From contig NC_088307.1 in assembly GCF_032854445.1 (NCBI RefSeq), positions 8,570,017 to 8,634,016 of the forward strand: 64,000 nucleotides of DNA, written 5' to 3'. The notes beneath the pieces were generated by a model that had not been told where the DNA came from, searched no databases, and saw nothing but the letters and a program-made list of their open reading frames with translations. Made by a program: the position numbers and the translations under genes. This document shows, in pieces, positions 10,258-22,523 of this stretch. This DNA comes from Liolophura sinensis (taxonomy: Eukaryota; Mollusca; Polyplacophora; Chitonida; Chitonidae). Within the stretch, counting starts at the first letter, position 1. Each line of letters starts with the position of its first letter.

Positions 10258-10865
10258 AAAGTGTTTTCAACAGTCCCAAAGTGTACCATGGCATATGCTA
10301 TAACCTACCATGCGGAAAATAGTCTTTTCAACAGTCCCAAAGTGCACCACGGTATATGCTATAGGCTACCATGCAGAAAATGAAATGTTTTCAAACAGTC
10401 ACAGAGTGTACCAAGCTATATATGGTATATAGTCGACCATGCAGAATATGAAGTGTTTTCAACAGTCACAAAGTGTACCAAATTATATGCTATAGACCCT
10501 TCCACGCAGAGACTGGAGTGTTTTTAACAGTCAGATATATAATATACACTACCATGCAGAATATGAAGTGTTTTCAACAGTCACAAAGTGTAACAAATTA
10601 TATGCTATAGACCCTTCCACGCAGAGACTGGAGTGTTTTTAACAGTCAGGTATATAATATACACTACCATGCAGAATATGAAGTGTTTTCAACAGTCACA
10701 AAGTGTACCAAATTATATGCTATAGACCCTTCCACGCAGAGACTGGAGTGTTTTTAACAGTCAGATATATACTATACACTACCATGCAGAACATGACGTG
10801 TTTTCAACAGTCCCAAAGTGTACTGCGGAATATGCTATAGCCTACACCGATATATGCTGAGCGTC
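10258..10865. repeat. Higher-order tandem repeat, 115-bp unit made of two related halves
   Basis: CATGCAGAATATGAAGTGTT begins at 10438, 10553 and 10668 and, slightly changed, at 10783: a strict 115-bp period. Each unit has two diverged halves, one with TTTTCAACAGTCACAAAGTG and one with GTTTTTAACAGTCAG. Single diverged half-units extend the array to the left. Confidence 0.9.
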
Positions 10866-11845
10866 ATGCACGTATGTCACATTTTGAACTTCTCGGATCA
10901 GAAATATATAATTATGTTTCATTCCTTATTTGTTTTACTCATGATATTTTTAGGAATTCTAAACAGCATTAAATGAAATGTATTGCTTCTGGATTTGAAA
11001 TTTCAAACGGTGATAGTAAGATACATGTATTGCTGCATACCATGCAGCTCCGTATATACATGTAAAAGGGAATGATTTATACCACGACTGTTTATATGGA
11101 CGTTACATAATTCATTGATCAGTCTGTTCTGATTTTGAAAAAAAGGCAAAAAAAACAAAACTCTGCATGCCCCCGTGCATGCAGTATTCTCGTCCTGTTC
11201 TCCTCTGGTGAAAGCAAGGCGTGAATATCGGTACTGAAAAAAGATTTTAAAGAAAATGTACGGCATTTGTTATTAGGCGTCCAATATTTTGAAAATACAT
11301 GTATGTGATCAAAAAGCCAAAACTACAAGTTTAATTCTTTCACTGTTTCTAAAACCGCGCACTCTAGAATACTTCATGCATTTTTATGTGTGTAGGAAAC
11401 CGAAGTGCACTTATATAGTCGATTCAATTCAACTTGGAGCGATATCTGAATTTAAACATCCAATATGTGTTCTGCATTTTACAGCTTAACATGAATGAGG
11501 ATATTTTATATTTGTCTTAAAATAAGGATATCCATGAAACTCTTTTTTATTTCTTAAAATAGTTTTTAGGTCATGAACTATAATAAATTTAAAATGTACA
11601 AAAGTACAAAATGCTTCCCGGCTTTCTTCTTGGCGTGTAAAAATCGCGTTAAACTATAGAGTTTTCTTCAGGCCGGTAATTAAGCGAAAAGCGGTACATG
11701 CATCAATTAAGTGGCCTATCCCAAGAGCAGGAATATTAAACAGAATGACTTTTTGTTTTTGTGATGTAGCACATCCAAGAAATTGCTGTTCGATGTAAGG
11801 AAAGTCGCGCATAATGAGACACTCGTGAGCGAGATCATTATATCA
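10866..11845. other. No gene seen
   Basis: AT-rich single-copy-looking DNA. Frames are shorter than 90 codons and lack family resemblance. Confidence 0.5.
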
Positions 11846-11849
11846 GTTT

Positions 11850-12250
11850 TAGCCAATCAGACGCAAGTTATGTCTATAACCCAAAGACGCAGCTGTTTCC
11901 GCTTACGTCACCCGAACACAGTATTCCCGCGTGGGGTATGAGTGAGGCGACATCGTGTTTCAGATTGCTCTCATAAGAACTCCCTATTAAAGTTAACAAT
12001 CGCGTGAGAAAAAAAATGCATTTTTGTCTGTGATCGTTGGAATCTTTTTCCACACCTCATCCGAAATAACTCAAGTAATAATAGTGTGTGAAGTTGTCTT
12101 TTCTTCTCAGTATTTAACTTGCTCTGATGACATCATCGAGAGAGCTGAAATTGCTGGGCGCTATACGTATAAAGCGAACATATATCGCTGGTCCCGCGTT
12201 TCCAGCATATATATGTTCATCGATGACGTGACTTCCGAAAATTCCCGAGC
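11850..12250. promoter_or_regulatory. Promoter-like stretch (CCAAT box, CRE-like sites)
   Basis: Raised CpG with CCAAT at 11853-11857, TTACGTCA at 11903-11910 (CRE-like), a near-palindromic TGATGACATCA near 12126, and TGACGTGA at 12224-12231 followed by an ETS-like ACTTCCG. No adjacent coding exon is recognised, so the target is unknown. Confidence 0.3.
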
Positions 12251-12251
12251 A

Positions 12252-13280
12252 CTGACTAAAATATATGCACAGAACAGAGCTAGGATATTCAAAAAATATA
12301 AAATATGCCTTAAAAATTTTATTTTTAAACAATTTCCTTAAGCCATGAATAATCTTTGTTTAATAGGATCCATGTTTCCATGTAACATAACAGATGTTTC
12401 CAATTTTAACTCTGATAAAGGGTACCAACAATAATGTAAAAAAATAAATGAATAAGAACAAAAAAGATACCCCTCTCCCCCCCCCCCCCAAAAAAATAAA
12501 TAAAAAGAAAGGAATTTTTGTTTATTTAAATTAAAACAGGCTTCATATGTGTGGAATCTGTCCGGTCCTGGTCTATAAATGTATAATCCTAAGTTTTAAT
12601 ACTGACGTAAATTGTTTTATGGAATCGTTTGGTTTTTTTACTGCACGTAAAGCGTATGCACCAAGCCATGAGTTTTAAATTGTTGGACATCGCGAGCTTG
12701 ATTGGTTGAAGCGTCATCTCTTATATCCGTGAACATATAGATATATATATAAACGTATCCGAAAGCATTGATCTGTAAGAATTCGATCGTTGGTATGTGA
12801 CTTATAAAAACAAACATGAAAAAAAAAGGTACAGATGTAAACAATAAATAGTAGGCCTATATATTCATGTGGCGTGTATCAGTGCGGCTTAATCGCTGCG
12901 AACACGGAACTGAACGTGGACAGATACAATTCAGGTCATTTCATGCATGAAGAGAACTGGGTTAATGTGTACTTACACACATGCCAGCAAACTTATACAA
13001 TCTCCGTGTCCATGCAGCATCATCACTTTAAACCGGATATACACTGAAAATTTCCGTCGGATAAAAAGCCCAGTTTGTAGGTTGCGATAAACAAAAATTT
13101 CACTTGGATGGGTTCGTGTAAATTGTGGTTTTATCGGAACTGTAAATACTACCTTATTGGAGTTTTTACCACATATATACGAGGTAGAAAATACAACTGA
13201 AGTCCAATTATACTATATGATAACTGGTTATTACGGCTCAAATAGAGATAAAAAGAAAATAGTTTCGAGAACTCGGGTTC
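12252..13280. other. No gene seen; homopolymer C run
   Basis: AT-rich with a C run at about 12478-12489 followed by A. No supported frame. Confidence 0.5.
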
Positions 13281-13392
13281 CTCGCAATGAGTGATTGAGT
13301 GAGTGCTTGGGCTTTAACGTCATACTTAACAATCCTCGCAATGAGTGATTGAGTGAGTGCTTAGGCTTTAACGTTATACTTAACAATCCTCG
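13281..13392 (-). mobile_element. SINE family B, tail fragment in tandem duplicate
   Basis: Two adjacent copies of the reverse-strand family B tail (GAGTGATTGAGTGAGTGCTT, GGCTTTAACGTCATACTTAA). Each is preceded by CCTCGCAATGAG, so the fragment was duplicated locally after insertion. Confidence 0.75.
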
Positions 13393-13569
13393 CAATGAGC
13401 GGGAGGTGATAAATAACATGGAGCTGAATGGGAAAATGCCGAATTTTTTCTGATTCCTAAGGTTTAAAGTACTGTACGTTCTGGGCATTGAAACTACCAT
13501 ATTTCAAGGCTAGGCACGTTTTGATTACTTCACGAAAAAGAATGGAGAACTCGTAAAACGTTTTGTAGA

Positions 13570-13830
13570 CTAAAATCACTTAAAATTTATTTGGGAGACG
13601 GATCGGAAACTAGACATCACGTGATCTCCTTAGTAACAAACGGCGTGGGTATGCCTATTTTTGAATTGCCGTCATGGATCATGTATCCGCGGGATTTGTA
13701 TAATTTTTTCAGCTTTACAGAAAATCTTTTCCTTTTCCGCACTGGGCAGCCATTTTATTTTCAACACGAAAGGGTGGTCACGTGCCTCCAACTTCCGACC
13801 CGTCTTACAGAATATTGAAGTAAGACTATA
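13570..13830. promoter_or_regulatory. E-box and YY1-like cluster
   Basis: Palindromic ATCACGTGAT at 13616-13625, a second CACGTG at 13779-13784, and a YY1-like GCCATTTT at 13749-13756, in a locally CpG-rich stretch. The E-box form suits MITF/TFE factors. No linked exon is recognised. Confidence 0.25.
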
Positions 13831-14000
13831 GGCTTATAAGCTACCGGCACGGAAGGCCAAAGAAGAAAAAAATCGAAACAAAAACATGTTTGCCCAGTTT
13901 CTCGTCTTTCCTTGCCAAAATTACATGTAATATTTAAAACAAACACTTCCAAGCATATATACATATACTTAGAACTTTGATTCGTTCAAAATGTGTTACA

Positions 14001-16228
14001 GTTAATATAGCCTAAGTAATACAGCCTGAGTGGTGTTCACGGTTGAAGCACGCATGGAGGTAGAACAGATTCTATTTACCTCCATGAAGCACGGTTTAGT
14101 GAAGCCATAGTGAGAAATTCAGTGACGCCGACCATTTACAGTTAATATAGCCTAAGTAATATAGCCTGAGTGGTGTTCACGGTTGAAGCACGCATGGAGG
14201 TAGAACAGATTCTATTTACCTCCATGAAGCACGGTTTAGTGAAGCCATAGTGAGAAATTCAGTGACGCCGACCATTTACAGTTAATATAACCTAAGTAAT
14301 ATAGCCTAAGTGGTGTTCACGGTTGAAGCACGCATGGAGGTAGAACAGATTCTATTTACCTCCATGAAGCACGGTTTAGTGAAGCAATTAGTGAGAAATT
14401 CATTGACGCCGACCATTTACAGTTAATATAGCCTAAGTAATATAGCCTAAGTGGTGTTCACGGTGGAAGCACGCATGGAGGTAGAACAGATTCTATTTAC
14501 CTCCATGAAGCACGGTTTAGTGAAGCCATAGTGAGAAATTCAGTGACGCCGACCATTTACAGTTAATATAGCCTAAGTAATATAGCCTAAGTGGTGTTCA
14601 CGGTGGAAGCACGCATGGAGGTAGAACCGATTCTATTTACCTCCATGAAGCACGGTTTAGTGAAGCAATTAGTGAGAAATTCATTGACGCCGACCATTTA
14701 CAGTTAATATAGCCTAAGTAATATAGCCTAAGTGGTGTTCACGGTGGAAGCACGCATGGAGGTAGAACAGATTCTATTTACCTCCATGAAGCACGGTTTA
14801 GTGAAGCCATAGTGAGAAATTCAGTGACGCCGACCATTTACAGTTAATATAGCCTAAGTAATATAGCCTGAGTGGTGTTCACGGTTGAAGCACGCATGGA
14901 GGTAGAACCGATTCTATTTACCTCCATGAAGCACGGTTTAGTGAAGCCATAGTGAGAAATTCCGTGACGCCGACCATTTACAGTTAATATAGCCTAAGTA
15001 ATATAGCCTAAGTGGTGTTCACGGTTGAAGCACGCATGGAGGTAGAACAGATTCCATTTACCTCCATGAAGCACGGTTTAGTGAAGCAATTAGTGAGAAA
15101 TTCATTGACGCCGACCATTTACAGTTAATATAGCCTAAGTAATATAGCCTAAGTGGTGTTCACGGTGGAAGCACGCATGGAGGTAGAACAGATTCTATTT
15201 ACCTCCATGAAGCACGGTTTAGTGAAGCCATAGTGAGAAATTCAGTGACGCCGACCATTTACAGTTAATATAGCCTAAGTAATATAGCCTGAGTGGTGTT
15301 CACGGTTGAAGCACGCATGGAGGTAGAACCGATTCTATTTACCTCCATGAAACACGGTATAGTGAAGCCATAGTGAGAAATTCAGTGACGCCGACCATTT
15401 ACAGTTAATATAGCCTGAGTGGTGTTCACGGTTGAAGCACGCATGGAGGTAGAACAGATTCTATTTACCTCCATGAAGCACGGTTTAGTGAAGCCATAGT
15501 GAGAAATTCAGTGACGCCGACCATTTACAGTTAATATAGCCTAAGTAATATAGCCTGAGTGGTGTTCACGGTTGAAGCACGCATGGAGGTAGAACAGATT
15601 CCATTTACCTCCATGAAGCACGGTTTAGTGAAGCCATAGTGAGAAATTCAGTGACGCCGACCATTTACAGTTAATATAACCTAAGTAATATAGCCTAAGT
15701 GGTGTTCACGGTTGAAGCACGCATGGAGGTAGAACAGATTCCATATACCTCCATGAAACACGGTTTAGTGAAGCCATCGTGAGAAATTCAGTGACGCCGA
15801 CCATTTACAGTTAATATAACCTAAGTAATATAGCCTAAGTGGTGTTCACGGTTGAAGCACGCATGGAGGTAGAACAGATTCTATTTACCTCCATGAAGCA
15901 CGGTTTAGTGAAGCCATAGTGAGAAATTCAGTGACGCCGACCATTTACAGTTAATATAGCCTAAGTAATATAGCCTGAGTGGTGTTCACGGTTGAAGCAC
16001 GCATGGAGGTAGAACCGATTCTATTTACCTCCATGAAGCACGGTTTAGTGAAGCCATAGTGAGAAATTCAGTGACGCCGACCATTTACAGTTAATATAGC
16101 CTAAGTAATATAGCCTAAGTGGTGTTCACGGTTGAAGCACGCATGGAGGTAGAACAGATTCTATATACCTCCATGAAACACGGTTTAGTGAAGCCATCGT
16201 GAGAAATTCAGTGACGCCGACCATTTAC
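14001..16228. repeat. Satellite array, 140-bp monomer, 16 copies
   Basis: Monomers begin (GTTAATATAGCC) at 14001, 14141, 14281, 14422, 14562, 14703, 14843, 14983, 15124, 15264, 15404, 15530, 15670, 15810, 15950 and 16090. Two subtypes alternate: 140 bp (AGCCATAGTGAG...CAGTGACG) and 141 bp (AGCAATTAGTGAG...CATTGACG). The monomer at 15404 lacks 14 bp. Each monomer holds a perfect 10-bp inverted repeat, CATGGAGGTA and TACCTCCATG, around a 14-bp loop. Copies are nearly identical, so the array is young or actively homogenised. Confidence 0.98.
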
Positions 16229-18017
16229 GACGGCCTATATACAGGTATATATTACGGATTTTACATAAAAGCGTATATGGGGGAGTGCGCCTGAGTTAAC
16301 TTTCGCTTTCTAACTAGGTGTATGTATCATGCAGCGAGACGCATTATAAAAGTCTACAAACTTCAGCTATATTAAATTTATCACCAATTTATTATAATAT
16401 ATATAGAGGCCTATAGGCTATCGGGTATAGATGAGATTGGCATTTCCCCAGACAGTTCAGTTTGGACTACACGAGGAAAATAAAAAAATCTGATTTCATA
16501 CAAGCACATAATACCGAAGGTTTCCGCTGTTTTCTCTTTAAACAGCCTAAACTGAATAAATATCTGCCTAATTTCCACGATTGCCCCTGCATGATTCACT
16601 TATTGTGTACCGGTATACAGTTTGGTAGGTGATTTTATACTCAAATTGCCTCAAATGATAATGAAAATACAGTTATCAGTTCACTTTCATCAGGTTTATC
16701 ATCAGGTTTGTCATCAGGTTTATCATCGTCCTTGGGAAGACCCCGTTTTCGTAATTTATATCACAAATGTTTATATGTGAAGTCCGCCTTTTCTGATTTG
16801 ATAGCCATTCTTACAAAGCTAGAAGTACTCAAATATCGTAGTTGCGTATAATATATTACCGCCTTGCAGTTGCATGGAATTGATTCAAAGCAAGGGTGAT
16901 TTAAAATATTTATTTGTAACAAACATTGAATGTGTAATATTTTTTGTCACAAACGCTATTCTGAGTAAGTTATTTCTGGTTGATATTGTATACGATCATG
17001 CGGCTGCTGGTGTCGTCCATATCTGTCATTTTATGTATGAATGAGAACAGGGCGTAAACGTGGAGAAGTTGTCAAATAATTTAATTTTGCGTTCGAGAAG
17101 CCTCATTGTAAGTATATGTTAAGAATTTCTGTGACATCTTTCTTGATACAGAAGTGGAGAAAATGTCAGTTTTTTTTTTGGACGGAAGAAGTCTTATACT
17201 GCTTTGCTAAAGTGGCGAAGGCAGCTTGCTTGAGTTGTGGAGTGATGTGGAACTCGTGGTTTTCATCTTTACTTTACGTCAGTCGGTTGATCGATGTTGA
17301 ATCGCGGAATTTTAAAGTTGAGGCTGCAGTGACGCAGTGGAGTAACACCAATTCATTTTATTTCAATTCAAGAACCAGCTTTTCACAACGAGCATCTGAG
17401 AAGGGAGGGACTCATTGACAAAAGTGTCAGCATGGTCTTTACAATTTCCTTGAATCATGATAATTTTTCCAATACATTCATTTTGCATGCGGATATACGT
17501 TTGTTGCACCTTTTTTGGTGCAGGAATAAATGTCTCTTTAATCATAGTTATTTCATATCCACGCGTTATATTTTAAGCTACTCAAATTCACTGTATAAAA
17601 ATGAAAGGCAGGGTATGGAAACAGAATCATGTGCTCTTGTCACAACCAGGGACTTGCTGTTTTAATTGGACCTACACATTTTACTCGCACAAACATGCTG
17701 GTGAAGATATTGTCTAAAATACAGCAAAGTTAATACAAAACTCTGCTTCACATCTAGTGTAGTATTTTAAAAATTCTAAAATATGTTGTAACACCGAGCT
17801 TAACCCTGTCTCTCGAAAAGCATGGAGGGAATTTGAAATTCTCACCTCTTTCCCCCTCATAGCATTCAAACCCAGCATTTCTATGTGATTTTCCAGCTGA
17901 ATCTTGAGTACTATCTTCATGCATTACCATCACCAGCGAAACTCATTAACTTGCTGTCTAGTGGTCACTATAAATGCTTCGAACTTTGATGGTAGCGTAC
18001 CGAACAACTCACTGTTG
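16229..18017. other. No supported gene
   Basis: Holds a plus-strand frame at 17116-17418 (100 codons, TTG start) that resembles nothing I know, and a short TTATCATCAGG run near 16690-16730. Confidence 0.4.
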
Positions 18018-18030
18018 GTTGCCACTTTGA

Positions 18031-18370
18031 GTGAGCAAGTGAGTGCTTAGAGTTTAACATCATACGTAACATTTTTTCAGTCATATGACGACAAAGGAGT
18101 CCTTAGAGTGTGGGTATGTGTTTTGTGCCTCCTTGTTGCAGGACGGATTTCCACCTCTCTTTTATCTAGTGCTGCTTCAGTGAGAGAACTTACCAAAAAG
18201 CAAGTAATCTGCCCAACCCAAGCCATTGTACCGTTATCGTTGCACCACCGCCATGCGAGGAAGCTATAACTTCCTCTTTTAAGGTTTTAGGTGTGACCCG
18301 ACCCAGGATTTACCCTGGATCTACCGCCCCCGAAGTGGACACTCTACCAACTGAGCCATTGCTGCCGGTA
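18031..18370 (-). mobile_element. SINE family B, full-length copy
   Basis: Read on the minus strand, the head is tRNA-like (GGCTCAGTTGGTAGAGTGTC). The body carries AAGAGGAAGTTATAGCTTCC and TGAAGCAGCACTAGATAAAA. The tail has GTCGTCATATGACTGAAAAA and a degenerate ACTCACTC-type end. A 13-bp duplication with one mismatch (GTTGCCACTTTGA at 18018-18030, GTTGCCATTTTGA at 18371-18383) marks the insertion. Confidence 0.88.
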
Positions 18371-18383
18371 GTTGCCATTTTGA

Positions 18384-19068
18384 ACAGCCACTTGACCTAC
18401 GTGGGTTTTGAAATGTAGTTGAGCTTTCACATTGAAATCCTCAAGAAAACTATTGTATTTCTATAATAAGCACGATTTTGATTTTTATAATCCAACTAAG
18501 AAGGGCATAAAGAAGAATTTTATTTTTTTTTTAGTCCAACTGTGTTTGGGTATAACAAGAATTTTAATATAGCACACTGTGTTCATGTAGATGAACTAGG
18601 CAAGTTCAAAATCACTTTCTGTTGATGTTCACAGTATACCAGACCCCTAGCCAAGATTTATGAAAGGCATGGTGGATGGTAGCCATAATAGCCGGGTGTG
18701 TGGCCCCCGGCCACCAAGAACTTGCCACCGCTGGAGATGGCTATTTTGCGATTTAAGACCAGTTTAGATCTAAAGTCATAGTTTTTAAATATAGATCAAT
18801 ATTAATACCATGTCACCTGTGGAATGAATCAATTAAAGCTCCTCCACTGCTAGTAAAAAATGGATATTTTCACATGTATATGTAAGCCTTGCCTGTAGCT
18901 ACCTTATAAGTATTGCACTGAATGCCTTTCTTAAAGAGAAGGAACTTTTTAAAATGAAGTACTCCTTAGCACACAGTCTGTTAAGTTAAGACCTAAACAA
19001 CAAGAAATTATTTTGTTTATGTTCATTTCATACATGTTTTTAATTCATTTTGTTTTTGTGATTTCCAC
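18384..19068. other. No gene seen
   Basis: AT-rich; no repeat or coding signal recognised. Confidence 0.5.
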
Positions 19069-19162
19069 TTCATCAAATACAGATAGCACCATGGATATCA
19101 CTTCATCAAATACAGATAGCACCATGGATATCACTTCATCAAATACAGATAGCACCATGGAT
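19069..19162. repeat. Minisatellite, 33-bp unit, 3 copies
   Basis: Three near-identical units containing TTCATCAAATACAGATAGCA and CCATGGATATCA. Confidence 0.95.
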
Positions 19163-20165
19163 ATGAGGAATTATTACTGATAGTATTGGGTATGGACTTG
19201 AAACAAAATGGTCCTGTGACAGAGGTCACTTCAGTCAGTCACTTTAGCCATTTGTATAAATATACTATTAGAATCATGTCTTTTCTCAAAAATTACGAAA
19301 AAATAAATTCATTTTCTTGAATAGTTTTGATTTATGGTTGAGCGGTAAGAAGGAATCTAGTCATATAAGATTGTATAAATCTTCAAGACAGAGTTTGTCA
19401 TTGTTGTTTTTTTGACATTTGCGTGCATCTGGTTTGTGAAAAAAAAACGATGGAATAGACATTTTCTGGGTGGCTAGTCTTTTCATGGGTGGACTGAGGC
19501 TTTCTCTCCAGCAGACCTAACTGAGCACATTGTTGGCCATAGTCTAACGTTAAAGGTTAACATGTTTTGCAAACTTGTCGATGCGAGCTTGTCGATGTAC
19601 CGCTGCACATTATTATGTTGCCAACAAAGGTTTCTGATTTTATAGTTACTCTTCGATATTTGGAGGGAAGAAAATGGTCCCTCAATTGGAAGCGTTGTTC
19701 AGTGAATATGATACGACAAGCTGATGGAAGTATTTACAGTATTGTTTTGCAGAAAACAACAGCAAATCGAATAAAGTGTTTGTTAGAGGCAGGGCGCACT
19801 GCACAGAGGCATGGTGGACCTCTCGATAGGCATGGCGCTGCGCCATGATAAACTGCTAACTAGGGGTCTGTATGCATATGTTGCATGTACAGAATGATTA
19901 TTTTGTGGTGTATCATACCAAACTTTCAGATTTGTGTTATCACACATTGTTGTTCAAGTACCTAAACCTTTCCATGTCGTCTTCTACCCGCTCATCTGCT
20001 AATAAGCATTCGAATTTGCATGGTGTGGAACAACAGTTTCAAGAGCTGACAGGAACTCCTTACAGAATGGTATTTGCGACTCATGCTTACACATGCTTCA
20101 ATCATACAAACTTGTTATGGCTTCCTTTAGGGGCTTGTACATGTAATACAGTTGGCTGTCAATAA
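19163..20165. other. Unrecognised short plus-strand frames
   Basis: Two frames follow one another (19567-19848, 93 codons; 19872-20165, 97 codons). I recognise no domain, and neither has convincing splice sites. They may be chance. Confidence 0.2.
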
Positions 20166-21090
20166 TGTGGAAAGATGGATGTCATGGATGGGTGGTTAAG
20201 ATAGTAGTCATGGATGGGTGGTTAAGATACTAGTCATGGATGAGTGGAAAGATACTAGTCATGGACGAGTGGTAAAGATGCTAGTCATGGACGAGTGGTA
20301 AAGATGCTAGTCATGGACGAGTGGTAAAGACACTAGTCATGGACGAGTGGTAAAGATGCTAGTCATGGATGAGTGGTAAAGATGCTAGTCATGGATGAGT
20401 GGTAAAGATGCTAGTCATGAACGAGTGGTAAAGATACTAGTCATGGACGAGTGGTAAAGATGCTAGTCATGGACGAGTGGTAAAGATGCTAGTCATGGAC
20501 GAGTGGTAAAGACACTGGTCATGGACGAGTGGTAAAGACACTAGTCATGGAAGAGTGGTAAAAATGCTAGTCATGGACGAGTGGTAAAAATGCTAGTCAT
20601 GGACGAGTGGTAAAGACACTGGTCATGGACGAGTGGTAAAGACACTGGTCATGGACGAGTGGTAAAGACACTGGTCATGGAAGAGTGGTAAAGACACTAC
20701 TCATGGATGAGCGGTAAAGACACTAGTGATGGACGAGTGGTAAAGATGCTAGTGATGGACGAGTGGTAAAGACACTAGTCATGGACGAGTGGTAAAGACA
20801 CTAGTCATGGACGAGTGGTAAAGACACTAGTCATGGAAGAGTGGTAAAAATGCTAGTGATGGACGATTGGTAAAGATGCTAGTGATGGACGAGTGGTAAA
20901 GACACTGGTCATGGACGAGTGGTAAAGATGCTAGTCATGGATGAGTGGTAAAGATGCTAGTGATGGACGATTGGTAAAGATGCTAGTCATGGACGAGTGG
21001 TAAAGACACTGGTCATGGACGAGTGGTAAAGACACAAGTGATGGACGAGTGGTAAAGATGCTAGTCATGGATGAGTGGTGAAGATGCTGA
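20166..21090. repeat. Minisatellite, 26-bp unit, about 35 copies
   Basis: Unit TAGTCATGGACGAGTGGTAA plus AGATGC or AGACAC. The ATGC/ACAC variants and the TAGTC/TGGTC/TAGTG variants are intermixed. The left end is more diverged (GGGTGGTTAAG). Confidence 0.97.
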
Positions 21091-21600
21091 AATTTCCCAC
21101 CCTACACTGTTCTTTCTGCCTTTGTACAAGCAAGAGCTTGTATGGTCAGTTTGATTGTCTTAAATTGCCAGAAATTGCCATTGCTTTTGTTTTTAGCAGA
21201 ATGTCAGTCTGAAGCTACCTAGGAAACGTAGCCAGCTACCTGATAGAAAATGGAATGCTGTAAAATAGGATCTTTGGGCAAAATAGGCAGCTACCTGCTC
21301 AGTTTTCTACAGAAGTAGCAGGCTATAGATACACAGTACGAAGTAATCACTAAATTGCATCAAGTTTGTTGGATCAAGATGGTTATTGGGTGAAAAACTT
21401 TATTTCTCTTTTGGAATAGTAAAACTTTATTTACTTGCTAAAGACTAGTGGTTTACTCTTGGTACTTTTGGTAAACTCCCTTCTCTCGTTAAACTAACTG
21501 TTGTCATATAAGTGCAATTTTTCTGTTTTAAACCTCACTCAAGTAAATAATAAAATAATAACTTAACTAGTATATAATACCTTTACATGGAAAGTTACCC
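21091..21600. other. No gene seen
   Basis: Contains a short local repeat of GCAGCTACCTGC-like words near 21220-21310. No coding frame. Confidence 0.4.
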
Positions 21601-21603
21601 AGA

Positions 21604-22523
21604 TTACTTACTATTTTCCTGTCTTTCAGGTGGAGCTATCTTGGGCAAAGACAAAACATCCAGTCCTAAGGTTAGTGTAAGTAGGCTTACATTGGTCCAT
21701 ACTTTTATATCCCAATAATCCAGATGAAGGCAAAATTTGTATATCCCGGTATTTTGTGACACTAGTTCTGTAAGTTTGGGAGGTCCCTGAAACTCTTCAC
21801 TGGGGCCAGCACATTCCAGAAATCTGCCCAAGTGCGAGATTTACATGTATCATGTGAGTGAAATGAAAAAGTCGTTCTTAAAAAGAAAGGAAGATCGTTA
21901 TATGGTTTACTAGACTTATAATTCTCTTTCAGTCTGTCATATTGTTTAAATGTGGGATCATTTACTGTAAATGTTGATACATTGTAAATCACAAGGCATT
22001 GATTTGGTCCAGTTTTTGTTGCTCTTGCAACATGATGAAATTTTGATTGGTCGCAGACCAGTGGTTCAGTGTTAATTTTTAGACTTGCAAATGTACCCTG
22101 ATGTTTCCAAAATTTGGGACAGATATTACTAGTGTGGAAAATAGAATATTACATTTCCTTACCAGCCTTTTGGAAAAGTAAAGATATGAAAATGTTGTTC
22201 ATTAGGTGGTCTAAACCTGTGAGGAAAAAGAATCTTGATGTTCCTGCTACAATTACATATACGTTGGCTAGCCCAAAATGAGCAGAACAGTTGTCCCAAA
22301 ACTTAGAAGAAATAGGGTGGCCTACAAGTACATTTACTAGTACATGATCTACAGACTGTTGTAACAAGGATTTGAATGTATCAATCCAAAACACATTGTC
22401 TGAGAATTTTACTAGTGCATACACTGTATCTATATTTTTAGTATCTTGTTTAATGTCACCAAATGTAGCTGGTCCAAACTGAACCTTGCCAGTCCAAAAG
22501 ACTGATGGATTGGCCTCTGGTCA
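21604..22523 (-). pseudogene. Unrecognised protein-like frame with one stop and one frameshift
   Basis: On the minus strand one frame is open from 22520 to 22152 (123 codons), has a single TAA at 22149-22151, and then stays open in the same frame to 21765 (128 codons). Beyond it a second frame carries on to 21607, overlapping from about 21831, as if one indel had occurred. In DNA this rich in A and T, 250 codons with one stop is unlikely by chance. Composition is protein-like, with Trp, Cys and many aromatics (FWTGKVQFGPATFGDIK near the start; YNDLPFFLRTTFSF later). No ATG opens it; a weak acceptor CCAG lies at its upstream edge and a strong donor, ATA/GTAAGT, at its downstream edge, so it could be an exon. 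I recognise no family. Decayed host gene and decayed mobile-element gene are both possible. Confidence 0.45.

Noticed and set aside
14001-16228. Hammerhead ribozyme encoded by the satellite
   Set aside because: No CTGATGA core on either strand of the monomer.
20166-21090. CRISPR array
   Set aside because: Units are directly adjacent without unique spacers, and the DNA is animal; the same applies to the other arrays.
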